Origin: Pirellulaceae bacterium
GTDB taxonomy: Bacteria; Planctomycetota; Planctomycetia; Pirellulales; Pirellulaceae
NCBI GenBank assembly: GCA_030744095.1
Contig: JASLRF010000244.1
Coordinates: 1-9,921, forward strand
Direction: 5' to 3'
DNA length: 9,921 nucleotides
Part shown: positions 1 to 6,740 of the stretch, piece after piece
Layout: every line of letters begins with the position of its first letter
How positions within the stretch are numbered: the first letter of the stretch is position 1
The notes under the pieces: model-generated
The model's input: only the letters and a program-made list of their open reading frames with translations
The model's database searches: none
Told to the model about the DNA's origin: nothing
Translations under genes and position numbers: made by a program

Positions 1-513
1 GACGTACATATCCGGTTCGACAGGCTGTCGAAGCGGATCCTGATGTGAAAATGGTTGCGCATGATAGACCGTGACCTTCCTGTCAATTGGCGGCGTGGGC
101 GGATCCACAATAAAATTCGGCATTCCACGCGTGAAAGCAGCCGTGACCGCCAGGCGACATGTGTTCATATGATCCTCCATGTAATCGGCAGGTGCGTGCG
201 TCAACACAATATCCGGTGCGACCTGCCGAATCGTCGAGGCCAGTCGGGCGATCGTCGGGCGATCGTAAAAGATCCCAATGTCGTCGCAGATGCTCTCATG
301 AAACGTTGCTCCGATCGAAGACGCCGCGGCGCTCGCTTCGGCTCGCCGCATCCGCGCGATTGTCTCGGCATCGTATTTGGTCGTGCCACAACATCCGTTG
401 GCGACATTCATATAGTGAATTTCGCAGCCTGCCGCCCGCAGCAGAATCAGCGTGCCGGACATGAACAACTCAATGTCGTCGGGGTGGGCAGCGATGGCAA
501 TTGCAATTGTCAT
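1..513 (-). CDS. PIG-L family deacetylase, N-terminal 171 residues (3' end beyond window)
   Basis: The reading frame opens at ATG (513-511) and runs without a stop to the left edge, so the C-terminus is missing. The protein begins MTIAIAIAAHPDDIEL; AHPDDIE at residues 9-15 is the family's N-terminal zinc-binding motif. HAPADYMEDH (about 105-114) fits the second motif, whose final His is a zinc ligand. PIG-L enzymes are zinc hydrolases that remove N-acetyl groups from GlcNAc-type substrates, including GlcNAc-PI, mycothiol and bacillithiol precursors, and other sugars or lipids. MNVANGCCGT after the first motif is unlike the BshB1 sequences I remember, so I do not call a bacillithiol gene. The start lies 10 bases after the permease stop. 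A GAGGAGA purine run (528-534) sits inside the permease end, about 15 bases from the ATG, which is long for a ribosome binding site. Translational coupling is plausible. Family is sure; substrate is unknown. Confidence 0.93.
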   Translation of the reverse strand, partial: MTIAIAIAAHPDDIELFMSGTLILLRAAGCEIHYMNVANGCCGTTKYDAETIARMRRAEASAAASSIGATFHESICDDIGIFYDRPTIARLASTIRQVAPDIVLTHAPADYMEDHMNTCRLAVTAAFTRGMPNFIVDPPTPPIDRKVTVYHAQPFSHQDPLRQPVEPDMYV

Positions 514-523
514 AGCTCTGGGA

Positions 524-3500
524 TTAGTCTCCTCGCAATGCGGTTAAGACGGGGGATCGCAAAGCGGCGCGAACTGAGGCCAGCCCGGAGGCAATCCCCA
601 CGGCCACGACGATGCTCAGCATGATTGCCAAATCGCGCAACAGACTGGGCGGCACAGCTGCCGTGCCTGTCAATCGATGCGGCAACACAGCCATCAAGGC
701 CGCCAAGACACCTGTCGCCAACCCCGCCAGAAGCAGCCCCATGTTTTCGATCAAAACCATTCGCCCAAGTGAACGCCGTGTGAACCCGGTCGCACGAAGC
801 AATGCGAGCTCGCCACGCCGCTCGATCACACTCCGCAACTGAACAGCCATCAAGCCAAACGTGCCCAGCAGCAGCCCCAGCGCCCCCAGGCTTTGAAAAG
901 TGCTGAGGTACGTGTTCTGAACGGCCAGAAGCTGTTCCAGCACGCGCGATGAGCGAACCGCATCGAAGCCTTGATCGCCCAGGCGATCTTCTAACGCTGC
1001 CGTCACAACGTCGCGCTTTCCCTCGGCGGTCTGAATCAAGAAATATCGGTAACCGCTGATGTTGGGAAATAGCTTCTGGAATTGGTCCTCGCCGACCAGC
1101 AAGCTGCCCTGCAGCACACTGTTTTCCAGCAGACCGACGACGCGGAACTGAACGGTGGTGTCGTTGTATGTTGCCGGGTAGACGCTGCCGACAGTGAGCG
1201 GCAAATTGAGAGTAAACCGCCAGATACGAAGCTCACGTTTAAGACTGTACGTAGCCGTGTTCATGTCGATAATAACCGGAATCTCGTTGTCCGCTAACTC
1301 GGTTCGCAACAGTCGCCAGGGATTGGCCCGTTCCTCGGGCACCTTGGCGGAAGTTCCCGTCCAGGTGAAATGGGTGACATTTTGATCGTCGAAGTGTTGG
1401 ATCAACGCGTCAGTGACCCCGATCACTTGCGGCTGTGATGGCTGGTACAAGTTGTTGCAACTTGCATCGTCGCCCGGTCGCAACCGCAGTCCGAAGGCAC
1501 GTCCGCCTTCTAGCGTAGCAGCGTCCCCCGCTAGTAAATCGATTCGCGCTGACGGACTGTTCAGATCGTGATAGATCGGTTCAGCGCTCTCGGCGACGAG
1601 GTCAAATCCGCCGGCACCCCGATCGGACGGGGCCACGCGAAAAGAACTCATCGCGACAATCAGAAAGCTGGCGATTGCCATCAATCCGATTGTGGTCGCG
1701 CTGCGACTTGGATTGCGCGCGGCGTTACGTAGCGCTAACCGAGCGAGCGCTAATCTGCCCGTCAGCGCGCGTTGACTCGCACGACCACCGCTGCGCAAAC
1801 GGGCCCAAATCAGTAGCAAGGAACCCGTCAACAATGCGGCACCTCCACCGACAAAGGCCCCGGCTTGGGGCATCCCAGACAGACGTGTCGCGGTCACCAA
1901 TAGGAGCAACGCCAACACCGCTAACACACCCGCAGACAGCGGTAGCCATCGACTTGTTCGATAGACATACGATCCAACATCAGAGGCCTGTCCGGCCAAC
2001 AACCTGCTGACCGAGATGCGGCGGGCCTGGCGAACGCCCCACCAGATGGTGATGGCCGAGATGACAACACCTAAAACGTAGCCGATCGCCAGACTGCGCC
2101 CCGTGACATAGAACTGCAAAAACGGCGTCGTGATCGCGCCCAGCCACCAAGTCCGCAGGCCGACCAGCATGAGCCAGGCAAAGCCGATACCCACGACAAC
2201 CCCCACGGCCGCGCCAGCCGAAGCGACGATCGCACCTTCAGCGACCAGCAATCGACTAACTCGACGACGCGTGCAGCCCGCGGCAAGCAGGATGCCGATT
2301 TCCGCGGCCCGCTGTTCGATTCCCAGCCGAAACAAAAGTGCCACAAGCAACAGTGCTGCGGCAATGATGAAGGAACTAAGGCTAAGGAACAGTGCGTCGA
2401 AAGGGGTCGTCCCTTTTGACGCGGCCAGTTGCTGGCGTTTGATCGGGATGAATGTGAATCCCAGATCTTCGTCGTTGGCCCGAAGCGATGCCAGGAAGCC
2501 TTGTTTGATCGTCTCTTCGGTGAGCCCTTCGCGAGCGGGTATTCGCATCGACGTTACGTCGCCAAATCGGCTCTCCCACAATCGTCGCCCAGCGGCAAAC
2601 GAGATGAACGCCTTGGGTGTTGTGCGATGGTTCTTCCAGTAGTCGTCATCCACGGATCGCACGCGGCCGTAGTCGAACGGAAAGGGCGGGTCCCAGTCCT
2701 CGATCGATTCCTGATCGGTAACTCCTGCGACTGCCGGAGTCAGGTCCGGGTCATTGGCCAACGACGGTCGTTCGGCAAACACCGCCGCGCGACGGCGGTT
2801 GAACGGTTGATTGGGTTCGATCAACGGCGTGATCGCCTTGACGGTGAATTCGGCCGATTCCTCTCTTGTGTCTCCGTGCGTCGTTTCCGGGGCAAAGTAG
2901 GTCACACGGATTGTGTCGCCCCGTTGCGCACCGCGATCTTCGGCCGCCCAACTGTTGAGCACAATTTCGTCGTCCTCCAACGGCCCGATCGGTTGCCCGT
3001 CTGTGGACAACAGGTTGAAATCGGAGCCCAGTTCGATGGCTGTAATCGTGGAATAGGCAATCTCGCCATCGGTACCCAGCTTGGTGATCGAGTTGGCCAA
3101 GTAAGTGAACAGTGGTTGGCCACCGAGCTCCAAGAAGGCCTGCTGTGCGGCTGTCGCTGCGGCAGGAGACAGAATCATGCGATCTGACGAAACCGAGTAA
3201 TAGTCGAACACCGTCGACTGGTCGTCGCCCGCGCCGAAGGTTTGCGTGATGCGCTTGACGGCGAGCCCGTAGTCTTCGAACGTGGGCCGGAACGCCGCAG
3301 CCAAAGCGTCGCTGGCCGCAATCGCTTCCGCGGAATCGGGCTCGATCTCGTCACGAAGTGACACCAGGGCTGCGTTGACTCGCCCCTCTTGATCGAGCTT
3401 GCCTTGCAAGATCGCCAGCGAAACGTAGACGTTGCGCGGCAGTTTTTGGCTGGGACGTAAACTGAATCGACCAAGCCCTTCGGTCGGCACGATGTCGACG

Positions 3501-4060
3501 ATCTTCAGGCCGGTAATGCTACGAATGCGATCCGTCTTCTTCGCCAACGGGCTGTCGGCCGGAACTTGATTCGGTTTTGGCAAGCGAAGGACGACCTCAT
3601 CGCCAATGGCCGCTCCCCAGTCGTCAGCCACTTCCTGATTGATCACGATTTCTTCCGGCCCCGGCACTCGGCTGGGACGAATACCCTGTGAATCCAATTC
3701 CCAGAAATCGGCTTGACTGCCAATCACCAGGACCTGAGCCGCACGTCCTCCATCTTGTCCTTCGACGGTCGCATGAGGAAACAGGATGACCGGGACAGCC
3801 GCAGCAAGTACATCCTTGACACCAGAAACTTCCCGCAAGTCGTCAACCGCTTCACGACGGAAAAAGCGATCGGTGACCAACACCTCGTCAATCCTGCCCA
3901 GGCGGTCGAGCGTTAAGTGTCGCAAGCTACCGCGGACTGAATCACCGACCAGTAGCGCGCCCGTCAGGACCGCAGTCGCCGCCGCCACGCCCAGCGCCAC
4001 AGCCACATGGATCCTCCAGTGGTGCGTCAGACTTCGATAGACTAGCCGCCGGCCGTTCAT
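524..4060 (-). CDS. Very large FtsX/MacB-type ABC transporter permease (1178 residues)
   Basis: This is the membrane subunit of a type VII (mechanotransmission) ABC system, acting in the cytoplasmic membrane with the ATPase encoded just upstream. A first transmembrane helix lies at about 18-38. A large extracytoplasmic region of about 510 residues follows, then a three-helix FtsX-like block (about 557-579, 606-635, 655-676) carrying EQRAAEIGILLAAGCTRRRV. Two more helices lie at about 706-753. The second half starts with RNAARNPSRSATT and a helix (about 789-806). A second soluble domain (about 810-1050) contains SCNNLYQP. The C-terminal FtsX block (about 1052-1162) carries ERRGELALLRATGFTRRSL. 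The ten-helix duplicated plan resembles the YbbP/COG3127 type, but E. coli YbbP is only about 800 residues. The cargo cannot be read from sequence; lipids or lipoproteins are the usual guess. The start follows the ATPase stop by 68 bases, without a clear ribosome binding site. Confidence 0.93.
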   Translation of the reverse strand: MNGRRLVYRSLTHHWRIHVAVALGVAAATAVLTGALLVGDSVRGSLRHLTLDRLGRIDEVLVTDRFFRREAVDDLREVSGVKDVLAAAVPVILFPHATVEGQDGGRAAQVLVIGSQADFWELDSQGIRPSRVPGPEEIVINQEVADDWGAAIGDEVVLRLPKPNQVPADSPLAKKTDRIRSITGLKIVDIVPTEGLGRFSLRPSQKLPRNVYVSLAILQGKLDQEGRVNAALVSLRDEIEPDSAEAIAASDALAAAFRPTFEDYGLAVKRITQTFGAGDDQSTVFDYYSVSSDRMILSPAAATAAQQAFLELGGQPLFTYLANSITKLGTDGEIAYSTITAIELGSDFNLLSTDGQPIGPLEDDEIVLNSWAAEDRGAQRGDTIRVTYFAPETTHGDTREESAEFTVKAITPLIEPNQPFNRRRAAVFAERPSLANDPDLTPAVAGVTDQESIEDWDPPFPFDYGRVRSVDDDYWKNHRTTPKAFISFAAGRRLWESRFGDVTSMRIPAREGLTEETIKQGFLASLRANDEDLGFTFIPIKRQQLAASKGTTPFDALFLSLSSFIIAAALLLVALLFRLGIEQRAAEIGILLAAGCTRRRVSRLLVAEGAIVASAGAAVGVVVGIGFAWLMLVGLRTWWLGAITTPFLQFYVTGRSLAIGYVLGVVISAITIWWGVRQARRISVSRLLAGQASDVGSYVYRTSRWLPLSAGVLAVLALLLLVTATRLSGMPQAGAFVGGGAALLTGSLLLIWARLRSGGRASQRALTGRLALARLALRNAARNPSRSATTIGLMAIASFLIVAMSSFRVAPSDRGAGGFDLVAESAEPIYHDLNSPSARIDLLAGDAATLEGGRAFGLRLRPGDDASCNNLYQPSQPQVIGVTDALIQHFDDQNVTHFTWTGTSAKVPEERANPWRLLRTELADNEIPVIIDMNTATYSLKRELRIWRFTLNLPLTVGSVYPATYNDTTVQFRVVGLLENSVLQGSLLVGEDQFQKLFPNISGYRYFLIQTAEGKRDVVTAALEDRLGDQGFDAVRSSRVLEQLLAVQNTYLSTFQSLGALGLLLGTFGLMAVQLRSVIERRGELALLRATGFTRRSLGRMVLIENMGLLLAGLATGVLAALMAVLPHRLTGTAAVPPSLLRDLAIMLSIVVAVGIASGLASVRAALRSPVLTALRGD

Positions 4061-4128
4061 GAAGATTCGAGATTCTGTTTTTGGAAAGGGGATCTGCGAG
4101 AATGGGTCTGTGAAATCTCGCCAGGAAG

Positions 4129-4806
4129 CTACGACATTTCTTTCAACCGACCGTCGTCCAACTCCAGTCGGCGGCTCATCAAGTTTGCTAATTCCATGCT
4201 ATGCGTGACAACAACCAGCAACGTATTCTCTTGCTGCTGCAAGTCCAGTAACAGTCTTCCGATGGCATTGGCATTGGTGCGATCCAGACTTCCAGTCGGT
4301 TCGTCCGCCAGCAGCAGCGCTGGGTTTTGGACCAGGGCTCGCGCGACCGCCACTCGCTGGCGTTCGCCACCGGACAGTTCGGAGGGACGATGGTCCATTC
4401 TGGGCGAGAGGCCGACCCGTTCGATCAAGTCCTTCGCGCGCGCCGTCGAGTCAGACGTGGCACCGCCGGCGGCGATTGTCGGGATCAGCACATTCTCCAG
4501 CACGGACAGTTGAGGCAACAGGTGGTGGTCCTGAAAAATGAAACCGATATTCTCGTTTCGAAACTTGGCGAGCTGCGTTTCATCCAGCTGAAAAGGGTTC
4601 TGATCTCGCAACGTGACCTCACCCGAGGTGGGTGTGTCCAGCGTCCCCATGATATGCAGTAACGTGCTCTTGCCCGATCCACTCGGCCCGAGGATAGCCA
4701 CATTTTCTCCGACGGACAGTTCGAGGGAGATATCACGTAATACCACCAGCGGTTTGTCCCGCGTGGCGTACGACTTGGCGACATTGGAAACTACGAGATC
4801 CGCCAT
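4129..4806 (-). CDS. ABC transporter ATP-binding protein, LolD/MacB type
   Basis: This 225-residue nucleotide-binding subunit powers the large permease encoded downstream. All hallmark motifs are present and intact: Walker A GPSGSGKST (40-48, Lys46), Q-loop FQDHHLLPQ (Gln92), signature LSGGERQR (144-151), Walker B LLLADEP with catalytic Glu169, D-loop GSLD (172-175), and switch His202. The length and the HHLLPQLSVLENVLIP stretch are typical of the LolD/FtsE/MacB branch, whose members drive extraction or movement of lipids, lipoproteins or envelope substrates rather than classic uptake. It lacks a fused permease, unlike MacB. The ATG (4806-4804) lies 32 bases after the prenyltransferase-like stop, with no convincing Shine-Dalgarno, so translation may be coupled to the upstream gene. 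I do not assign lolD because no LolC/E pair or lipoprotein chaperone is visible. Family certain, cargo unknown. Confidence 0.95.
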   Translation of the reverse strand: MADLVVSNVAKSYATRDKPLVVLRDISLELSVGENVAILGPSGSGKSTLLHIMGTLDTPTSGEVTLRDQNPFQLDETQLAKFRNENIGFIFQDHHLLPQLSVLENVLIPTIAAGGATSDSTARAKDLIERVGLSPRMDHRPSELSGGERQRVAVARALVQNPALLLADEPTGSLDRTNANAIGRLLLDLQQQENTLLVVVTHSMELANLMSRRLELDDGRLKEMS

Positions 4807-4838
4807 GAGCTTGTCCGGCAGGTGAATGGAATTGTGCT

Positions 4839-5777
4839 TCAGTTGACAGGTTTATGACTACCCAGGAGGGCGAGGCATCCCAGACCGTAGAACGTATATT
4901 CAACGTCGTCGGCTTCGTCCCAGACCGCGCCGTGAAAGCCGCCTTGCTCCAGTTCCAGCGACCGAGCAAAACGGAGCGCGGCGCCGAGGTCAATTTCGTC
5001 GGCCCCGCCCAGGTCCATCAGGGTAAGTGTTCCCGTGAAGGTACTCAACAGGTCCGCGATGGGTATTCGCGTGTTGGCCCGGAGCCCACCTTCGTCGTTT
5101 TGCATTTCGAACAGGAAATCGATGGTGCTTTCGCGAGTCTCTTCATCCAGTGCACCCAAGATCCGCAACGCGCCAATTGCGGCAGCCGTCGGGTTGGTTC
5201 CCGCCCGCTTGCTTGCCCGAATCTCCCGAAACCCGCCTCCTTCGGCTTGTTGCGACATAATGAACTTCACCATCCGGTCGGGCTCGGGCAATGGCCGTTC
5301 GATCAATTGCAAACAGAGCACGACCAGAAACGTGTGGTAAGTGCTGCTTGCCATCCCTTGGGGTCCCTTGGCGTAGCCACCATCGTCGCGGCGCAAATCG
5401 GCCATCGCGCTCGCCACGGCGTCGCGCCAGGAATCTGGCGAGTTGGCAAACAGATCGATGCCCGCAGACGATTCCAACAGAGCAGATCCGTAGATCAGCG
5501 ACAGGAAGTCGACAATCGACTCGTGCCCCGTCAACCGACTGCGGAGGAAGTCGGCGGCTTTTTCCGCTAACTCGCCATGTAATTCGCCGAGCACCGCGAG
5601 GGATCGCAGTGCGAATCCGGTGTAGTACAAATCGCTACCGCCTTGACGCCCTGCGAAGCCGCCGTCCTCGCACTGAGCGGCCATGACATAGCTGGCGTGC
5701 CGCCCGCGAATGTCTTCGGGCAAGCCTGCGACGGCCACAGCCAGCCGAATCGTAAGATCTTCCAGGTAGGTGGGCAT
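4839..5777 (-). CDS. Prenyltransferase/squalene-cyclase-fold repeat protein, probably without an intact zinc site
   Basis: The 312-residue protein is built from alpha/alpha-barrel repeats with glycine-rich turns: QCEDGGFAG (35-43), DDGGYAK (131-137), QAEGGGF (177-183), QNDEGGL (226-232) and EQGGFHG (277-283). This is the pattern of protein prenyltransferase beta subunits and of squalene/terpene cyclases. The length matches a geranylgeranyltransferase II beta subunit (about 330). Aligned by eye with RabGGTase beta, whose zinc ligands I recall as Asp238, Cys240 and His290, the matching residues are Asp242, Leu244 and Tyr294. Spacing is kept but two ligands are replaced. I see no DxDD motif of class II cyclases. 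The protein has no signal peptide or membrane helix, so it is probably cytoplasmic. It is the first gene of the tight ATPase-permease-deacetylase run. It may bind an isoprenoid or other lipid. Fold call is firm; catalytic activity is doubtful. Confidence 0.88.
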   Translation of the reverse strand: MPTYLEDLTIRLAVAVAGLPEDIRGRHASYVMAAQCEDGGFAGRQGGSDLYYTGFALRSLAVLGELHGELAEKAADFLRSRLTGHESIVDFLSLIYGSALLESSAGIDLFANSPDSWRDAVASAMADLRRDDGGYAKGPQGMASSTYHTFLVVLCLQLIERPLPEPDRMVKFIMSQQAEGGGFREIRASKRAGTNPTAAAIGALRILGALDEETRESTIDFLFEMQNDEGGLRANTRIPIADLLSTFTGTLTLMDLGGADEIDLGAALRFARSLELEQGGFHGAVWDEADDVEYTFYGLGCLALLGSHKPVN

Positions 5778-5833
5778 GCAGTTGCGATTCGATGGGCGAA
5801 TGAGGAAGTGGACGAACTAGAAAGGGCCAGGAA

Positions 5834-5904
5834 GGGGTCAGGAGTCTTTGCGGTCAACGACTTATGATCGGCAGACGCCGATGGCCGAAAAGACTCCCGA
5901 CCCC
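5834..5904. repeat. REP-like imperfect inverted repeat with nested hairpin
   Basis: Two 20-base arms (5834-5853 and 5885-5904) are reverse complements at 18 of 20 positions; the left arm reads GGGGTCAGGAGTCTTTGCGG. Inside the loop, ATCGGC (5867-5872) and GCCGAT (5877-5882) form a second 6-bp stem with a 4-base loop. The element lies in the 169-base gap between two genes in the same direction. GGGGTC-GGAGTCTTT sequences resemble interspersed REP-type repeats that I recall from planctomycete genomes and that are linked elsewhere to REP-associated tyrosine transposases. No transposase is present here. It could act as a terminator-like barrier between the thioesterase gene and the downstream operon, but there is no long T run. 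The palindrome is seen directly; its class is inferred. Confidence 0.7.
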
Positions 5905-5946
5905 GTCACCATTCGACTTACGTCACCTCATTGAACGGTATTGGGT

Positions 5947-6366
5947 CTAGCCCGCGAAGGGAAGGAGTCGATCACGCATCGATGACGGTATTTCGATCGG
6001 CAATGGAGGACGATCATGCTCGATGCGACAACATACGGCTGTCATCTGGCCCACAGCGACTTCCGCTCCATCAAGCGTGAATGTGAATGCATACGTTACG
6101 CTGCCTAGCTGCAATTCCGCGATCGACACGGAAACGTCGAGCACATCCTCGAAGCGGCAAGGGCCCGAGTATTCGCATTTGGCAGCCACGCGCGGCCAAC
6201 TGATCGTGCCCTCGTCGTCGTCTTGCACGACGCTCAAACCGACATGCCGCAACATCGCGTGTTCGGCCTGCTCCATGTACTGGAAGAACGCCGAGAAGTG
6301 CGCAATGCCGGCCGCATCGGTTTCGCAAAACTCAACGCGTCGTTGTGTGGTAAACGTGGTTGCCAT
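5947..6366 (-). CDS. Acyl-CoA thioesterase, 4-hydroxybenzoyl-CoA thioesterase-like hotdog fold
   Basis: The 139-residue protein begins MATTFTTQRRVEFCETDAAG. The ETDAAGIAHFSAFFQYMEQAEHAMLR stretch (15-40) is the signature of the 4HBT/YbgC group: Asp17 is the expected catalytic acid, and the helix after it packs against the acyl-CoA. Members hydrolyse acyl-CoA or aryl-CoA thioesters in the cytoplasm; the exact substrate cannot be told here. The length is typical of single-domain hotdog enzymes, which work as dimers or tetramers. I chose ATG at 6366. A longer frame opens at TTG (6429), but its extra 21 residues (MSFYGPTAPLAGWAGASQNSN) do not match the family, whose first strand begins close to the ATG. 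Neither start has a clear ribosome binding site. It is 169 bases from the next gene and separated from it by a REP-like palindrome, so it may be its own unit. Confidence 0.9.
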   Translation of the reverse strand: MATTFTTQRRVEFCETDAAGIAHFSAFFQYMEQAEHAMLRHVGLSVVQDDDEGTISWPRVAAKCEYSGPCRFEDVLDVSVSIAELQLGSVTYAFTFTLDGAEVAVGQMTAVCCRIEHDRPPLPIEIPSSMRDRLLPFAG

Positions 6367-6740
6367 GTTCGAATTCTGACTCGCTCCGGCCCATCCCGCA
6401 AGCGGTGCCGTTGGCCCATAGAACGACAAACGGCCAAATAGTCATCGGCGGACCTCTGGAATACGGATCTTTCAGTTTGCGTCTTCAACAAAAAAGAGGG
6501 AGAACGCTAGGCTGCAACCTGCAATCCGAACTGGATTGGGATTGTCTCGACTTTCTTGATATTCCACACGAGTCCCGGGCGTTTGTTGATCGCCCCAATG
6601 CCCTGCCGCGTAGGATTGCGGGCTGGTTGCGTGGCACTTTGAAATCTGGCACGATGAGGCCATTCTGAACTGAATTGCGCGTGAACTGAATTTGCCACTC
6701 ATACAGATTCACAAATCACAAACCCCAACTGTGAGAAAAG
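6367..6740. promoter_or_regulatory. Divergent intergenic region between thioesterase gene and xylA
   Basis: These 374 bases separate two genes pointing away from each other, so promoters for both should lie here. Short open frames exist on both strands (for example 6507-6698 minus and 6360-6668 plus), but their products have no family-like pattern and overlap each other, so I do not call them genes. Visible structure is limited to a short tandem repeat near xylA (6666-6697), a small palindrome (CAATCC 6522-6527 with GGATTG 6533-6538), and an A-run (6490-6495). I could not identify a convincing -35/-10 pair or a known operator. Role inferred from position only. Confidence 0.5.
6666..6697. repeat. 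Tandem 16-base-period repeat upstream of xylA
   Basis: TGAACTGAATT occurs at 6666-6676 and again at 6682-6692, a period of 16 bases; the five bases after each copy differ. A weaker copy, GAACTGGATTG, lies at 6528-6538. The pair ends about 45 bases before the xylA start, a position where an activator or repressor could bind. The spacing is not a clean helical multiple of 10.5. Regulatory meaning is only a suggestion. Confidence 0.35.

Noticed and set aside
244..265. Perfect tandem copy of the 11-base TCGGGCGATCG
   Set aside because: It lies inside the PIG-L coding region, the unit is not a multiple of three, and the protein across it looks normal, so it is most likely chance.
1..513. Naming the PIG-L gene bshB1 (bacillithiol synthesis)
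   Set aside because: The AHPDD motif is shared by all PIG-L enzymes. The residues after it differ from BshB1 as I remember it, and no bshA or bshC is nearby.
55..624. 189-residue plus-strand open frame at the left edge
   Set aside because: The product is very arginine-rich and lies opposite the PIG-L gene, whose zinc motifs are unmistakable on the minus strand.
2429..3187. 252-residue plus-strand open frame opposite the permease gene
   Set aside because: It lies wholly antisense to a clear FtsX-like permease. Its product has no family pattern; long antisense frames are common in GC-rich coding DNA.
4854..5570. 238-residue plus-strand open frame opposite the prenyltransferase-like gene
   Set aside because: The minus strand here encodes a recognisable repeat protein. 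The plus-strand product is a shadow with no ordered domain pattern.
6367..6429. Upstream TTG start adding 21 residues to the thioesterase
   Set aside because: The extra residues do not match the hotdog family, and an ATG sits at the expected N-terminus. No ribosome binding site favours the TTG.
6472..6712. Overlapping minus-strand small frames in the divergent intergenic region
   Set aside because: Several frames overlap with similar lengths and none gives a protein-like pattern, a ribosome binding site or a recognised motif.
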